Shown one piece after another: positions 1 through 8,611 of a DNA stretch of 60,152 bases. The stretch spans positions 1 through 60,152 of the forward strand of contig DGAU01000013.1 of the NCBI GenBank assembly GCA_002384055.1. Direction: 5' to 3'. Each line of letters begins with the position of its first letter. Position 1 is the first letter of the stretch. Source of the stretch: Flavobacteriaceae bacterium UBA4022 (lineage in GTDB: Bacteria; Bacteroidota; Bacteroidia; Flavobacteriales; Flavobacteriaceae). The translations under genes and the position numbers were made by a program. The notes under the pieces are model-generated. The model did not search any database, had not been told where the DNA came from, and worked only from the letters and a program-made list of their open reading frames with translations.

Positions 1-323
1 GAAGAAATAGAATGATTTATAAGCCATTTTGCGGTAAAGGGCTTCCGCTAAGAGGCTAAGATTTTATGTGATTGTTACTGGTATTTTGAAATCATTCTGT
101 AACGGGGTCAGGAAAATGCCGCAAAATTCACCAAAACGGGCAAAAAATGACTGGAAAAAGTCAAAAAAGAGGGAAAAAGTATCAATAATGGATAAAATGG
201 AAGCGTTTTTTGCTGGAATGCAATGGGACTGATAGCCATAAGGGCACGAGCGCAATAAAACCCAATTGAGGGGATGATCATCCCAAGGGTTTGTGGGAAT
301 CTATCCGATATAGATTTGCGGGA
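1..323. other. Left-edge stretch without a convincing gene
   Basis: No protein of recognisable family is seen on either strand. A 38-codon plus-strand frame (116-232), Lys-rich and open upstream to base 38, has no family resemblance I can name and is not called. A perfect 14-bp palindrome, GGGATGATCATCCC, lies at 271-284, between the end of the J-domain gene and the window edge. It could be a protein-binding site or a symmetric hairpin, but it has no T-run and so is not a terminator. Confidence 0.5.
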
Positions 324-1055
324 TTAAAGCCCACGCTCCTTCTGGATTTGTTCATAGGCTTCCCGAACGCTCCGAAATTTTTCTTCAGCCCCTTTGCGGT
401 ACGCTTCGTCCATGTGCTGTAATTTGTCGGGGTGGTATTTTTTAACCATAGATCGGTAGGCCTTTTTGACTGTGTCATTTGATGCCTTAGGATCTATTTC
501 TAAAATGGTATAAGGGCGGTCTGGCTGCTGGAAGAACATGGCTTTGATGCTTTCAAATTCCCGCTGTTGGATGTCCATGAGCTGTGCTATGCCCAAAATG
601 ACCCGGACTTCGGTTTCGCTAACGTGACCATCAGCGTTGGCAATGCTAAATAGGAAGTGCAGGACTTGAAGACGAGATTCGTAGCGAAGGACCTGTTTGA
701 AGGACTGACAGATTTCATTTGGGGCAACCCCAGATTTTTTAATCTCATCGTTGAAGGTCTTGAAAGTCGAATTCGCACGCTCTTTGCCGTAGGCAGAAAT
801 AAAATAGCGGCGGACAAAATCCAATTCACTCTGCTGGACTTTTCCATCGGCCTTGATCACCAAGGAAGCGAGCGACAGGAGCTTGAGCTCAAAGTCAGCG
901 GGCGATGTTGCTTGACTGCCAAATAAACCACCCGGTCTTTGGTATGATTTACCTGCATTCATATTGTCGATAATGCTGCCAATAATGAAGCCCAATATGG
1001 CGCCTGGCCAACGAAAAAAGGAAAGCCCTAGGAGGCCTAAAAACCATCGAATCAT
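324..1055 (-). CDS. DjlA-like membrane-anchored J-domain co-chaperone with TerB domain
   Basis: The 243-residue protein has three parts. A hydrophobic, Gly-rich N-terminus (about residues 3-30) resembles the glycine-containing membrane anchor of DjlA. A helical TerB-like domain follows (about 55-170), with the acidic turns KADGKV and NADGHV typical of that fold. A C-terminal J domain (about 180-240) carries the HPD tripeptide at 208-210, which in J proteins stimulates the DnaK ATPase. By family knowledge it would recruit DnaK to the inner face of the membrane. It is shorter than E. coli DjlA (about 270 aa), with little linker. It is transcribed divergently from the bacilliredoxin gene, with a consensus -7 box at 1084-1091. 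The architecture is clear; the client and physiological role are unknown. Confidence 0.85.
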   Translation of the reverse strand: MIRWFLGLLGLSFFRWPGAILGFIIGSIIDNMNAGKSYQRPGGLFGSQATSPADFELKLLSLASLVIKADGKVQQSELDFVRRYFISAYGKERANSTFKTFNDEIKKSGVAPNEICQSFKQVLRYESRLQVLHFLFSIANADGHVSETEVRVILGIAQLMDIQQREFESIKAMFFQQPDRPYTILEIDPKASNDTVKKAYRSMVKKYHPDKLQHMDEAYRKGAEEKFRSVREAYEQIQKERGL

Positions 1056-1083
1056 GTGATAATGTGCATAAATTATGAGTTTT

Positions 1084-1091
1084 CAAAGATA
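1084..1091 (-). promoter_or_regulatory. Bacteroidota -7 promoter box for the J-domain gene
   Basis: Read on the minus strand this is TATCTTTG, a perfect match to TAnnTTTG, about 29 nt before the ATG at 1055. No clear TTTG -33 element is seen at the usual distance, so the call rests on the -7 box and its position. Confidence 0.55.
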
Positions 1092-1147
1092 GGCAATTCA
1101 GTAAAAAGCGAGACTTAGTTATACCGACTAATACGGCAAATTTTGAT

Positions 1148-1155
1148 TATCTTTG
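1148..1155 (+). promoter_or_regulatory. Bacteroidota -7 promoter box for the bacilliredoxin gene
   Basis: TATCTTTG matches TAnnTTTG exactly and lies 33 nt before the ATG at 1189. It also decides the start codon: an in-frame TTG at 1153 would fall inside this box and upstream of the transcript, so translation should begin at 1189. Confidence 0.6.
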
Positions 1156-1188
1156 CCCCTTAAGTTATGCACCTTAAAAGATAAAAGT

Positions 1189-1599
1189 ATGTATCCAGCA
1201 CAATTGGTTCAGCCCATGCGCGAAGATTTAAGCCTCTTTGGTTTTTCAGAATTACTAACTGCAGGCCAGGTCGATGAAGCGATTCATCGTGATGGAACTG
1301 TTTTGGTTGTGGTCAATTCCGTTTGTGGATGTGCCGCGGCTAACGCTCGACCAGGGGCCAAAATGTCTTTGGACAACGAAAATACCCCAGACCATTTGGT
1401 GACGGTTTTTGCCGGAGTCGATTTTGAGGCTGTAGATGCCGCTAGAGCGATGATGGTTCCTTTTCCGCCGAGCTCACCGTGTATGGCGCTCTTCAAGAAT
1501 GGCGATTTGGTCCATATGCTGGAGCGTCACCACATCGAAGGACGCAGTGCAGGACTCATCGCTGAAAACCTCAAGAGCGCTTATAACGATTTCTGTTAA
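1189..1599 (+). CDS. Bacilliredoxin family protein (BrxA/BrxB, YphP/YqiW-like)
   Basis: The 136-residue protein has a thioredoxin-like fold with the CGC active-site motif (C46-G47-C48, in NSVCGCAAANARPG) of the YphP/YqiW family. These proteins remove bacillithiol or other low-molecular-weight thiols from oxidised proteins in Firmicutes. Many Bacteroidota also carry them, and bacillithiol use has been reported or proposed there, but the thiol partner in this organism cannot be read from sequence. The length fits the family (about 140 aa). The ATG at 1189 was chosen over an in-frame TTG at 1153 because the TTG overlaps the predicted -7 box. The gene is monocistronic and ends 25 bp from the convergent FG-GAP lipoprotein gene. 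Confidence 0.88.
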   Translation: MYPAQLVQPMREDLSLFGFSELLTAGQVDEAIHRDGTVLVVVNSVCGCAAANARPGAKMSLDNENTPDHLVTVFAGVDFEAVDAARAMMVPFPPSSPCMALFKNGDLVHMLERHHIEGRSAGLIAENLKSAYNDFC

Positions 1600-1624
1600 T
1601 CGTATCTCATCTTAAGGGTTAAAC

Positions 1625-4600
1625 TTACTTTTTCGTTATACGGGTTGGCTTAAAAAGTTTGAACGAGTCATTATTACGTACCATGAGTAAATAAGGCTCT
1701 TTTCCGATTTCTAGGATTCTTAATTGACGTACATTTCCGTCAAGGATTAAACCGGTTTCGGCGAATGGTAGCACGTCAAAAGCGCCATCTTTACCAGTCC
1801 GAAGAATGTTTCCAATTGAGGCATCATAACGACTAAATTCTGCGTCAGTGCCATAATAATTCCCCCCAACGATGAGTTCCATTTGGCCATCGTGATCAAT
1901 ATCCCAAGGCGCAATTGATGACAAAACAGACCACTGAGTCTCAAACGGCAATGCACTGCGGTTGAAGCTGCCTTTTCCATTATTTATAAAAACGGCATGT
2001 TCAAAAGTTGTTGCCGTTAGAATGGCAGTATCTTCAAGCTCCTCAGGAGTAAATATTTCATCTATTGTAGCTCTTGCATATGGTGCATATCTTGTGAATC
2101 TTTTCTTCAGCATGACCATGTGATTGAGCATGCGATCTCTATTATGAATTGGGTAACTAACCCCGTCATTATAGGTGCAGAGAATCGCGTCAATGCTGCC
2201 ATTATTGTCGAAATCTTTATAAATAAGGGTTGTTGGCTCTTTTTCTGAGGCTTTGAAAATAGAATTGAGCCCTAAATTTCCCGCGATAATATCTAAGCGC
2301 CCATCATTATTTGTGTCAACGGTGGCAATTGATTGCCACCATCCGCGAGTATTATGCAACCCGAAGTGCTGAGTGCTATTGGTCCATTTGTCATCAACCA
2401 ATGAAAAAACAGTTATTGGAAGCCATTCGCCAGCAATAATTAATTCTTCGGAGGCATCCCCATCAAGATCAGCAAATATGGCATCGCTTATCATCCCTAG
2501 AAATTCAAGGCCCTCCGACCAATCTTTAGTGCGGTCTATAAACTTATCTCCCCGATTGTATAGCAAAGTAGAGCGCGGTGCTTCGGGATATCGACCGGGA
2601 CTAACAAAACCACCAATATATAAGTCTTGAAGCCCATCTTTATTGTGGTCAAAAACACGAACGACACTACCCGAGTTAAAAAGCTCAGGCAACGCTGTTG
2701 TGTCTCTAGTAAAATTTCCAAAGCCATTATTGATGTATAGTCGATCAGCATAAAGCGCATGATCCTTGGGGTATTCGTTACCGCCACTAACGACATAGAG
2801 GTCTAAATCGCCATCGTTGTCATAATCAAAAAATACCGCGTCAACATCTTCACTCATTTTATCTTCGATAAATGGAGTTGTATTAGGGCTCCATCGTCCA
2901 TTGGCGCCTTGAAGTAAGATCTGACCAGAAAATGATAGTGCCCCACCAAAATAAAGATCCTCTAATCCATCACCGTTGACATCACCTATGGCAATAGCAG
3001 GACCCTCTTCACTAAGTTTTTTATGCAGTAATTGCTGGACCTTAAAGTCAATGAATTCATTCTCTTTATGGGCAAAATTTGAGCTTAATAGCTCCGTGTT
3101 ATCTACGAAAAATGGGGTGGTAGTTTCTGATTTTGTCGTTTTTATTTGTCCGTCCTTCGCGACCACGATATGACTTTCAGACCCCAGCGCATTGACAGTC
3201 TGTGCAGTCTGGTCAGGCCATAAAATATCTAAGGATAGTGGCTTCAGGCCTTTTTTGATGCCAAAATGAAGATTGTGTTGAGACGATGAATAAAAGCCTC
3301 TTGAAGGCTGGTAATATTCAGTCAGGACACTACCGTCATCCAATAATAATTGCACTCTACTGCCCAAAGCTTTGGCTCTTGATTTAGGCGTAAAACTGAC
3401 GGATAAATACGTGTTCTCCAATATTTCAGCGCCAGTATTTTTCATGATAAATGGAGCTTTATTAAGGTTGTTGACCACAATGTCAAGATAACCGTCATTA
3501 TTTAAATCGCCATAGGCGGAACCACTTGAAAAGGCAGGGGGACCGCTCCCCCAAGGTGCTGATTTGTCAACAAATCGCAACCCACCTTGATTCTGAAAAA
3601 GAAAAGAAGACACAGGGTCGCTTGGGATTAATTCTATCCATTCTAAAAGGGTCAGTTCCTTAGCTTTTAGCTGACGTTGAAGTCGATCAAATTCATATTG
3701 CCTGTAGTCGTTGTTGGTAATATCCCGCAAATAACCATTGGTCACATGTATATCCTTAAATCCATCATTATCAAAATCTGCCATAAGAACACTCCAACTC
3801 CATTCAGATTGAGCCACATTATCTATAAAAGATATGTCAAGAAATTTATTTTGACCCGTATTGATCTGCAACGTATTATTAGGAAATTGGGCGCCAAAGT
3901 TATACTTAATGAGCTTTTCGAACTTGTCATAATTTTGGGCCATTGACATCATTTTTCGACGATAATTGTCTTTAGGAGACATGTCTAAAGTAAAGATGTC
4001 GATGAGCCCATCGTTATTGACGTCTCCAGCGTCAGATCCCATAGAAGAAAATGAAGTGTGTTTGAAGAAATCTGTGACTTCATCTTTAAAAGTATGATCT
4101 CCTTGATTGATTAGGAGTTGATCCGATCCGATGTAATCATTGCAAATATATAAGTCCAGTTTAGCATCATTATTAAAGTCTGCTATAACGGCGCTATGGC
4201 TAAAGGTGTTATTTAAGATGCCTGCAGTTTCTGAACGATCAATAAATCCACTAGCTGTTTGCTCATAATATCGATCCGAGATATAATCATAGGTTGGCGG
4301 GATGGTTTTTACCAAATTTCCAGAGGCATCCTGCATCAAATTAATACGATTCGATTCTTTCCAGTTGTTGGGATGATTTATCATGTAAACGTCCAAATCA
4401 CCATCGCTGTCAGAATCAAAAAAATAGGCTTGAGCGGTATAGCTCATGTCATCTAATCCATACTCTTTGGCCTGCTCAGAAAAGGTGAGGTCGCCATTAT
4501 TTATATAGAGTGTATTTGCTCTTTGTTGCGGATTGGCTACCCCAGATTTACAAACGTAAATATCAAGATAACCATCCTGGTTGACGTCGACCATGCTAAT

Positions 4601-4972
4601 CCCAGTTTTAAAACCAAGCCCACCATTAGTCCCTGACGATTCGGTAATGTCTTTAAAGACAAAGTCACCTTGATTAAGATATAATTTATTGGAAACCGTA
4701 TTGCCAGAAAAATAAATGTCGTTAAGCCCATCATTATTTATGTCGCCGATGGCGACCCCTCCACCGTTGTACAAGTTTTCATAGAGCAGTATATTAAATT
4801 GTTCTAGTTCTTGAATCGTATTGACAAAATCAATTTGGGTTTTATCTGGAGTTAAATATGTAAAGAGCGCTGGTGTCCCTAAAGCAACATTAGATTCTTT
4901 TTCTTGAGTTTCTGATTGGCAAGACAAGAATATCGATGTTATTAAAAATAGCTTGAGTATATTTCGAACCAT
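1625..4972 (-). CDS. FG-GAP/VCBS repeat lipoprotein with ASPIC/UnbV domain (CRTAC1-like)
   Basis: This large 1115-residue protein starts with a lipoprotein signal peptide (lipobox IFLSC, Cys18). It contains two blocks of FG-GAP-type propeller repeats with Asp-rich calcium loops such as DINNDGLNDI and DVNQDGYLDI, at about residues 65-500 and 630-1060. An ASPIC/UnbV-like segment lies between them (about 520-600). Such proteins form seven-bladed, calcium-binding propellers and are usually surface exposed; their ligands are mostly unknown. It lies 2 nt downstream of the vanadium haloperoxidase gene on the same strand, so the two are almost certainly co-transcribed. The pairing suggests a shared surface role, for example positioning the oxidase or binding its substrate, but that is inference. 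The gene ends the operon. Confidence 0.85.
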   Translation of the reverse strand: MVRNILKLFLITSIFLSCQSETQEKESNVALGTPALFTYLTPDKTQIDFVNTIQELEQFNILLYENLYNGGGVAIGDINNDGLNDIYFSGNTVSNKLYLNQGDFVFKDITESSGTNGGLGFKTGISMVDVNQDGYLDIYVCKSGVANPQQRANTLYINNGDLTFSEQAKEYGLDDMSYTAQAYFFDSDSDGDLDVYMINHPNNWKESNRINLMQDASGNLVKTIPPTYDYISDRYYEQTASGFIDRSETAGILNNTFSHSAVIADFNNDAKLDLYICNDYIGSDQLLINQGDHTFKDEVTDFFKHTSFSSMGSDAGDVNNDGLIDIFTLDMSPKDNYRRKMMSMAQNYDKFEKLIKYNFGAQFPNNTLQINTGQNKFLDISFIDNVAQSEWSWSVLMADFDNDGFKDIHVTNGYLRDITNNDYRQYEFDRLQRQLKAKELTLLEWIELIPSDPVSSFLFQNQGGLRFVDKSAPWGSGPPAFSSGSAYGDLNNDGYLDIVVNNLNKAPFIMKNTGAEILENTYLSVSFTPKSRAKALGSRVQLLLDDGSVLTEYYQPSRGFYSSSQHNLHFGIKKGLKPLSLDILWPDQTAQTVNALGSESHIVVAKDGQIKTTKSETTTPFFVDNTELLSSNFAHKENEFIDFKVQQLLHKKLSEEGPAIAIGDVNGDGLEDLYFGGALSFSGQILLQGANGRWSPNTTPFIEDKMSEDVDAVFFDYDNDGDLDLYVVSGGNEYPKDHALYADRLYINNGFGNFTRDTTALPELFNSGSVVRVFDHNKDGLQDLYIGGFVSPGRYPEAPRSTLLYNRGDKFIDRTKDWSEGLEFLGMISDAIFADLDGDASEELIIAGEWLPITVFSLVDDKWTNSTQHFGLHNTRGWWQSIATVDTNNDGRLDIIAGNLGLNSIFKASEKEPTTLIYKDFDNNGSIDAILCTYNDGVSYPIHNRDRMLNHMVMLKKRFTRYAPYARATIDEIFTPEELEDTAILTATTFEHAVFINNGKGSFNRSALPFETQWSVLSSIAPWDIDHDGQMELIVGGNYYGTDAEFSRYDASIGNILRTGKDGAFDVLPFAETGLILDGNVRQLRILEIGKEPYLLMVRNNDSFKLFKPTRITKK

Positions 4973-4974
4973 AT

Positions 4975-6324
4975 TTATTGAGTTTTATTCAATCGTTCAA
5001 TAATCTGGCGACCAATATGTTCGCCTTGTTTTCCGCCTTCTTGTACGCCCATTAGGTAGTGAATACCACCGTAATAACGGCTTAAATTGACTTGATTGGC
5101 GGCTGCTTTGAATGAAGTAAAGCTGCGTTCTTCTAGGCCAAAACGCAGTTGCGTTTTGTCTGTAAAGCTTTTTTCAGAGCCAAATAATTGCGTTAAAACT
5201 TCTGCGGCGGCCCCTGATATGGCACTGTGCCCACTGGTATATTCTGGAAATGGTGGTGTTTGCAAAACCGGCTGCCAATGAGGATCTATATTTTCTTGAA
5301 TATAAGTAATGGGTCGCACCAAATCTGTTTTGTATTTATAATGCCACACGGCAATAATCGCATCGAACATTGCAATCGATGTAAAGGCAAAAGCGCGCGT
5401 CGTAGCCACATAATTACTCTGGTCCTTTGCGGTGACCTGTGCGACAATATTCATCCAGTGTCCTGGCGGGCTAAATTTGTGAATGGTTTGGATCATATGC
5501 CCTTGATGAATTGTCAATACCGGGTTGCAATCCCAAAACCATGCGGTTTTTTCTCTTGCAGGAGTATGCTCTTTGGAAGCGGCATAAACCTCATAAGCCA
5601 TGGCATAAAAATCAGACTGAGGATCCGTACTGTAAATCGGCAATGTAGCAGGTTCATAGACATTGAGGCTGTCGATCACCAGTGGACGAATGTTGTCCCA
5701 AAACGGCTCGAGCGCTGCCTCGTAATCTGGTGGTGTTTCACGCCAGTTTTCGGGTTTTTTTGTACTGGTATACCGCGGGTACGTCCGTGTTTCAATGTAA
5801 TGGTCTTTGTCGACCCATGAACTGAGTTGATCAAATACGCTTTGGGCATAGGCCTGTGACCGCTCGAGGTGCTCCGCTGTATAGCCCTGTTTCAAAGCCT
5901 TAGCCTTGAGTTCTTGTTCAAAGTTATCAAAAAAAACTTCTGAATAAATGAGTTTTTTACCCATTTTGGAAAAGGCTAAAAGTGCGGCTAATTCAGGTTC
6001 TACGCCCGTGCTATCGGGAGTTTCAAAAAATGCCAAATCATGGATGGACCCTTTGATATTTGGCAACGCTTTCGGCCTGAGGCTCTGATAAGTCAAATAA
6101 TGAGTCAAATGAGCATAGGCAAAAATGCGGCTGGCTACAGGCGGCGTAAACACATCTGCCATGGCGGCATCAAGCAGGACGGTGTTGGCGGCAATTAAGT
6201 CCTTGGCCGTAAAAGGTGTTTGCGGTTTATCTGGAGAGTTACAAAAAGTCAGCAGCACACTAGTGCAGACCAACAAAACAAATCCGGAAAACCTCTTGTC
6301 TCGCGTGCTCTTATTTTTCACCAT
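4975..6324 (-). CDS. Vanadium-dependent haloperoxidase / PAP2-superfamily lipoprotein
   Basis: The 449-residue protein has a lipoprotein signal (lipobox LLTFC, Cys28) and a C-terminal vanadate/phosphate-binding site typical of vanadium haloperoxidases and acid phosphatases: K332 with R337-P338 (KYKTDLVRP), S364-G365-H366 (YTSGHS), and R416 with H422 (SRYYGGIHY). H422 would be the axial vanadate ligand and H366 the acid-base histidine. The helix-rich N-terminal half has no other motif I recognise. Known family members oxidise halides with hydrogen peroxide, or hydrolyse phosphate esters; sequence alone does not separate these or give halide preference. The start codon overlaps the stop of the crotonase gene by 1 nt (TAATG), implying translational coupling, and the FG-GAP lipoprotein follows after 2 nt. 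Predicted location is the outer membrane or periplasm. Confidence 0.88.
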   Translation of the reverse strand: MVKNKSTRDKRFSGFVLLVCTSVLLTFCNSPDKPQTPFTAKDLIAANTVLLDAAMADVFTPPVASRIFAYAHLTHYLTYQSLRPKALPNIKGSIHDLAFFETPDSTGVEPELAALLAFSKMGKKLIYSEVFFDNFEQELKAKALKQGYTAEHLERSQAYAQSVFDQLSSWVDKDHYIETRTYPRYTSTKKPENWRETPPDYEAALEPFWDNIRPLVIDSLNVYEPATLPIYSTDPQSDFYAMAYEVYAASKEHTPAREKTAWFWDCNPVLTIHQGHMIQTIHKFSPPGHWMNIVAQVTAKDQSNYVATTRAFAFTSIAMFDAIIAVWHYKYKTDLVRPITYIQENIDPHWQPVLQTPPFPEYTSGHSAISGAAAEVLTQLFGSEKSFTDKTQLRFGLEERSFTSFKAAANQVNLSRYYGGIHYLMGVQEGGKQGEHIGRQIIERLNKTQ

Positions 6325-7109
6325 TATTTTCCTATAAAATTAGCTTTACGTTTCTCTAAGAAGGCAGAGGTCCCTTCTCTAAAATCCTCTGTTGCGAAAC
6401 AAGCGCCAAAGGCCATTTTCTCTTGGGCATAACCGTCAGTGGCTGGGTCTGATCCGGCATTGACACTGGCAATAGCATGTGCGATCGCAATTGGGGCATT
6501 TCTTTTTATTTTATTGGCCAGTTTAAAGGCGGTCTCCATCAAATCCTCTGCAGGCACCGCACTGTTGACTAGGCCAATTTCCATTGCCCGTTGCGCGTCA
6601 ATCATTCCAGCAGAACAGATGAGTTCTAAAGCCCTGCCCTTGCCGACAAGCTCGGGTAATCTTTGGGTACCACCGTAGCCAGGGATAACCCCAAGTGACA
6701 CTTCAGGAAGGCCCATTTTGGCTTCATTTGCCGCAATTCGAATGTGTGCTGCCATGGCCAATTCTAGACCGCCGCCCAAAGCATAGCCATTGATGGCGGC
6801 AATAACAGGCGTACTGCAGTTGGCCACGCGATCAAATAACGCTTTTTGACCTTGAGCGGCCAGGGCTTGACCCTGCGCTTGATCAAAATGGGCAAATTCA
6901 CTAATATCGGCTCCAGCAATAAAGGCTTTGGTGCCACTCCCAGTGATAATGATCACGCGGATGTCGGTATTGTGCTCGGCCTCTTCGATAGCCTGGCCAA
7001 GTTCTTCAATGGTTTCTTTGTTAAGGGCATTGAGTTTTTCTGGTCGGTTGATGGTGATCAAACAAACGGCATCTTGATCGGCAACAAGTAGATTGTGATA
7101 GTGACTCAT
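6324..7109 (-). CDS. Enoyl-CoA hydratase (crotonase family)
   Basis: The 261-residue protein is a full-length short-chain enoyl-CoA hydratase. The oxyanion-hole segment GADIS is at 66-70. Both catalytic glutamates of true hydratases are present: E116 in LGGGLELAMA and E136 in GLPEVSLG. It should add water to trans-2-enoyl-CoA in fatty-acid or amino-acid breakdown; chain-length preference cannot be read. It is cytoplasmic. Its neighbours are unusual: the stop codon overlaps the start of the vanadium haloperoxidase gene (TAATG), and the sensor kinase gene lies 44 nt upstream. No other beta-oxidation genes are adjacent. The co-location with the haloperoxidase may be operon hitch-hiking rather than shared chemistry. 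Confidence 0.9.
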   Translation of the reverse strand: MSHYHNLLVADQDAVCLITINRPEKLNALNKETIEELGQAIEEAEHNTDIRVIIITGSGTKAFIAGADISEFAHFDQAQGQALAAQGQKALFDRVANCSTPVIAAINGYALGGGLELAMAAHIRIAANEAKMGLPEVSLGVIPGYGGTQRLPELVGKGRALELICSAGMIDAQRAMEIGLVNSAVPAEDLMETAFKLANKIKRNAPIAIAHAIASVNAGSDPATDGYAQEKMAFGACFATEDFREGTSAFLEKRKANFIGK

Positions 7110-7153
7110 AGAAATTGGCTCATTAGTTATTGAAGGACTAAGGTATAAAAACC

Positions 7154-8608
7154 CTATGGTTTAGGAAAGCGCATGTCAAATCGTGTTCCTGTTGCGGACG
7201 ACTCCAAGACAATAGACCCTTTGTAGGAGGCGACAATGGTTTTGACCATGGCTAAACCTAAGCCCATCCCCTTGGATTTGGTTGTGAATTTGGGTTCAAA
7301 GACGCGGCTTTGAATTTCTGCAGCAATCCCCGGACCATTGTCACTGACCGAAAGATCCACGGTATTCTCGTTGGCCCGAAGCACTACCTCAATTTTGGGG
7401 TGCTCGGTTTGTTCATGCTGCAGGGTTTGTATGCTGTTTTTGACCAAATTGGTCAAAAGACGAATGAGTTGGCTTTTGTCAAAAGGCATCGTTAATTCCT
7501 GGACATTACTCGAGAATTCGATATAAGAGACGTCAAAAATGTCAAGGGCCAATTTCGTCGTGCTCACCAAATCGATCGCTCGATTCTTCTGGTCGGGTAA
7601 TTGCGCATAGGTCGCAAAGGCCGATGCGATTTCACTCATGGTGTCGATCTGCTGGATCAATGTAGCACTGTATTCGGCCAATTTCTTCTTGATTTCCGGA
7701 TCGCTAGGTTCAAATTTGCGCTCAAAGCTTTGTACGGTAAGGCGCATGGGGGTCAATGGGTTTTTTATTTCATGAGCGACTTGTTTGGCCATCTCACGCC
7801 ATGCGGCCTGACGTTCGCCCAAGGCCAATTGTGCGGCACTGATTTCTAGTTGATCAATCATATGGTTATAGGCCGCAATGAGTTGGGCTATTTCTGTCGA
7901 AACACCCTTTTCCACTTGGATTTTTTGATTGCGCTCGAGCAATTGAGTGTCCGTAATTTTTTGACTAACCGTTTGTAGGCTTCGGGTGATGAAGCGCGAT
8001 AGAAAATAGGCGATAAGAATCGCCAACAACAGCATCACGCCATAGAGCAGCGCCATGCGAAACAGGTTTTCTTTAAGTTCTTTGGTCATAAATCCATCGT
8101 CTTCGATATAAGGAAGATGAAGGATCGCAATGGGTTTAAATGTGCTGTCGGTGAGATAAGAGTAAGAGGACTGGTATCCATTGCCGTCTTCTTGAAAGGC
8201 ATGGATGATCTGCTTTTTTGGCGCATTCAAGAGCAAATCAAGAAGCGTATCATTTAGCCTTCGGGGGATTGCTTGGTCAAAAGGGGAGCTTTCGGAAGAT
8301 TTGAGGAGGCTACCGGTGAGACCGTACAAGTGGATTTCTAGATTGTGAATGTCTTTTATTTCATGAATTTTTGATTCAAAAATTTGTGGGATAGACGCAG
8401 AATTCACTAACAACGACGTGTTTTTGAGCACGTAATTGATGTGCTGCTTGATGTTTTGTTCTTTACGCAAAAGCCGTTCTCTGTGGTAATCTTTGGCTTC
8501 TTCGCGGTATTGCATCACCGTCAACACCGATAAGGACACAAAGGTCATGATCAGCAGCAGCAGCATGGCAAAGAAAATCCTAAAACGCAATGACTTGTGA
8601 AACTTCAT
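7154..8608 (-). CDS. Membrane sensor histidine kinase, NtrY-like, with HAMP domain
   Basis: The 484-residue protein has an N-terminal membrane helix (about 10-33), a periplasmic sensor region of about 145 residues, a second helix (about 183-205), a HAMP linker, a dimerisation/phosphoacceptor domain with H279 (in KQVAHEIKNPLTP), and a C-terminal ATPase domain with an N box (NLVKNSIQTL), a G1 box (DNGPGI) and an FTTKSKGMGLGLA segment. All catalytic motifs are intact. HEIKNPLTPMRL is typical of the NtrY/AtoS type that usually pairs with sigma-54 response regulators. No response regulator gene is nearby, so it is an orphan whose partner is elsewhere. It lies 3 nt downstream of hemJ. The sensor region matches no ligand-binding domain I can name. 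Confidence 0.9.
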   Translation of the reverse strand: MKFHKSLRFRIFFAMLLLLIMTFVSLSVLTVMQYREEAKDYHRERLLRKEQNIKQHINYVLKNTSLLVNSASIPQIFESKIHEIKDIHNLEIHLYGLTGSLLKSSESSPFDQAIPRRLNDTLLDLLLNAPKKQIIHAFQEDGNGYQSSYSYLTDSTFKPIAILHLPYIEDDGFMTKELKENLFRMALLYGVMLLLAILIAYFLSRFITRSLQTVSQKITDTQLLERNQKIQVEKGVSTEIAQLIAAYNHMIDQLEISAAQLALGERQAAWREMAKQVAHEIKNPLTPMRLTVQSFERKFEPSDPEIKKKLAEYSATLIQQIDTMSEIASAFATYAQLPDQKNRAIDLVSTTKLALDIFDVSYIEFSSNVQELTMPFDKSQLIRLLTNLVKNSIQTLQHEQTEHPKIEVVLRANENTVDLSVSDNGPGIAAEIQSRVFEPKFTTKSKGMGLGLAMVKTIVASYKGSIVLESSATGTRFDMRFPKP

Positions 8609-8611
8609 AGA

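Noticed and set aside
116..232. Small Lys-rich reading frame of 38 codons at the left edge
   Set aside because: No recognisable family, no promoter or conserved context; it may be chance in AT-rich sequence.
1153..1188. N-terminal extension of the bacilliredoxin from a TTG
   Set aside because: The TTG lies inside the predicted -7 promoter box, and the ATG at 1189 gives the family N-terminus.
5227..5820. 197-codon plus-strand frame opposite the haloperoxidase gene
   Set aside because: It is antisense to a well-supported gene, rich in Cys/Arg/Ile without domain character, and has no start context.
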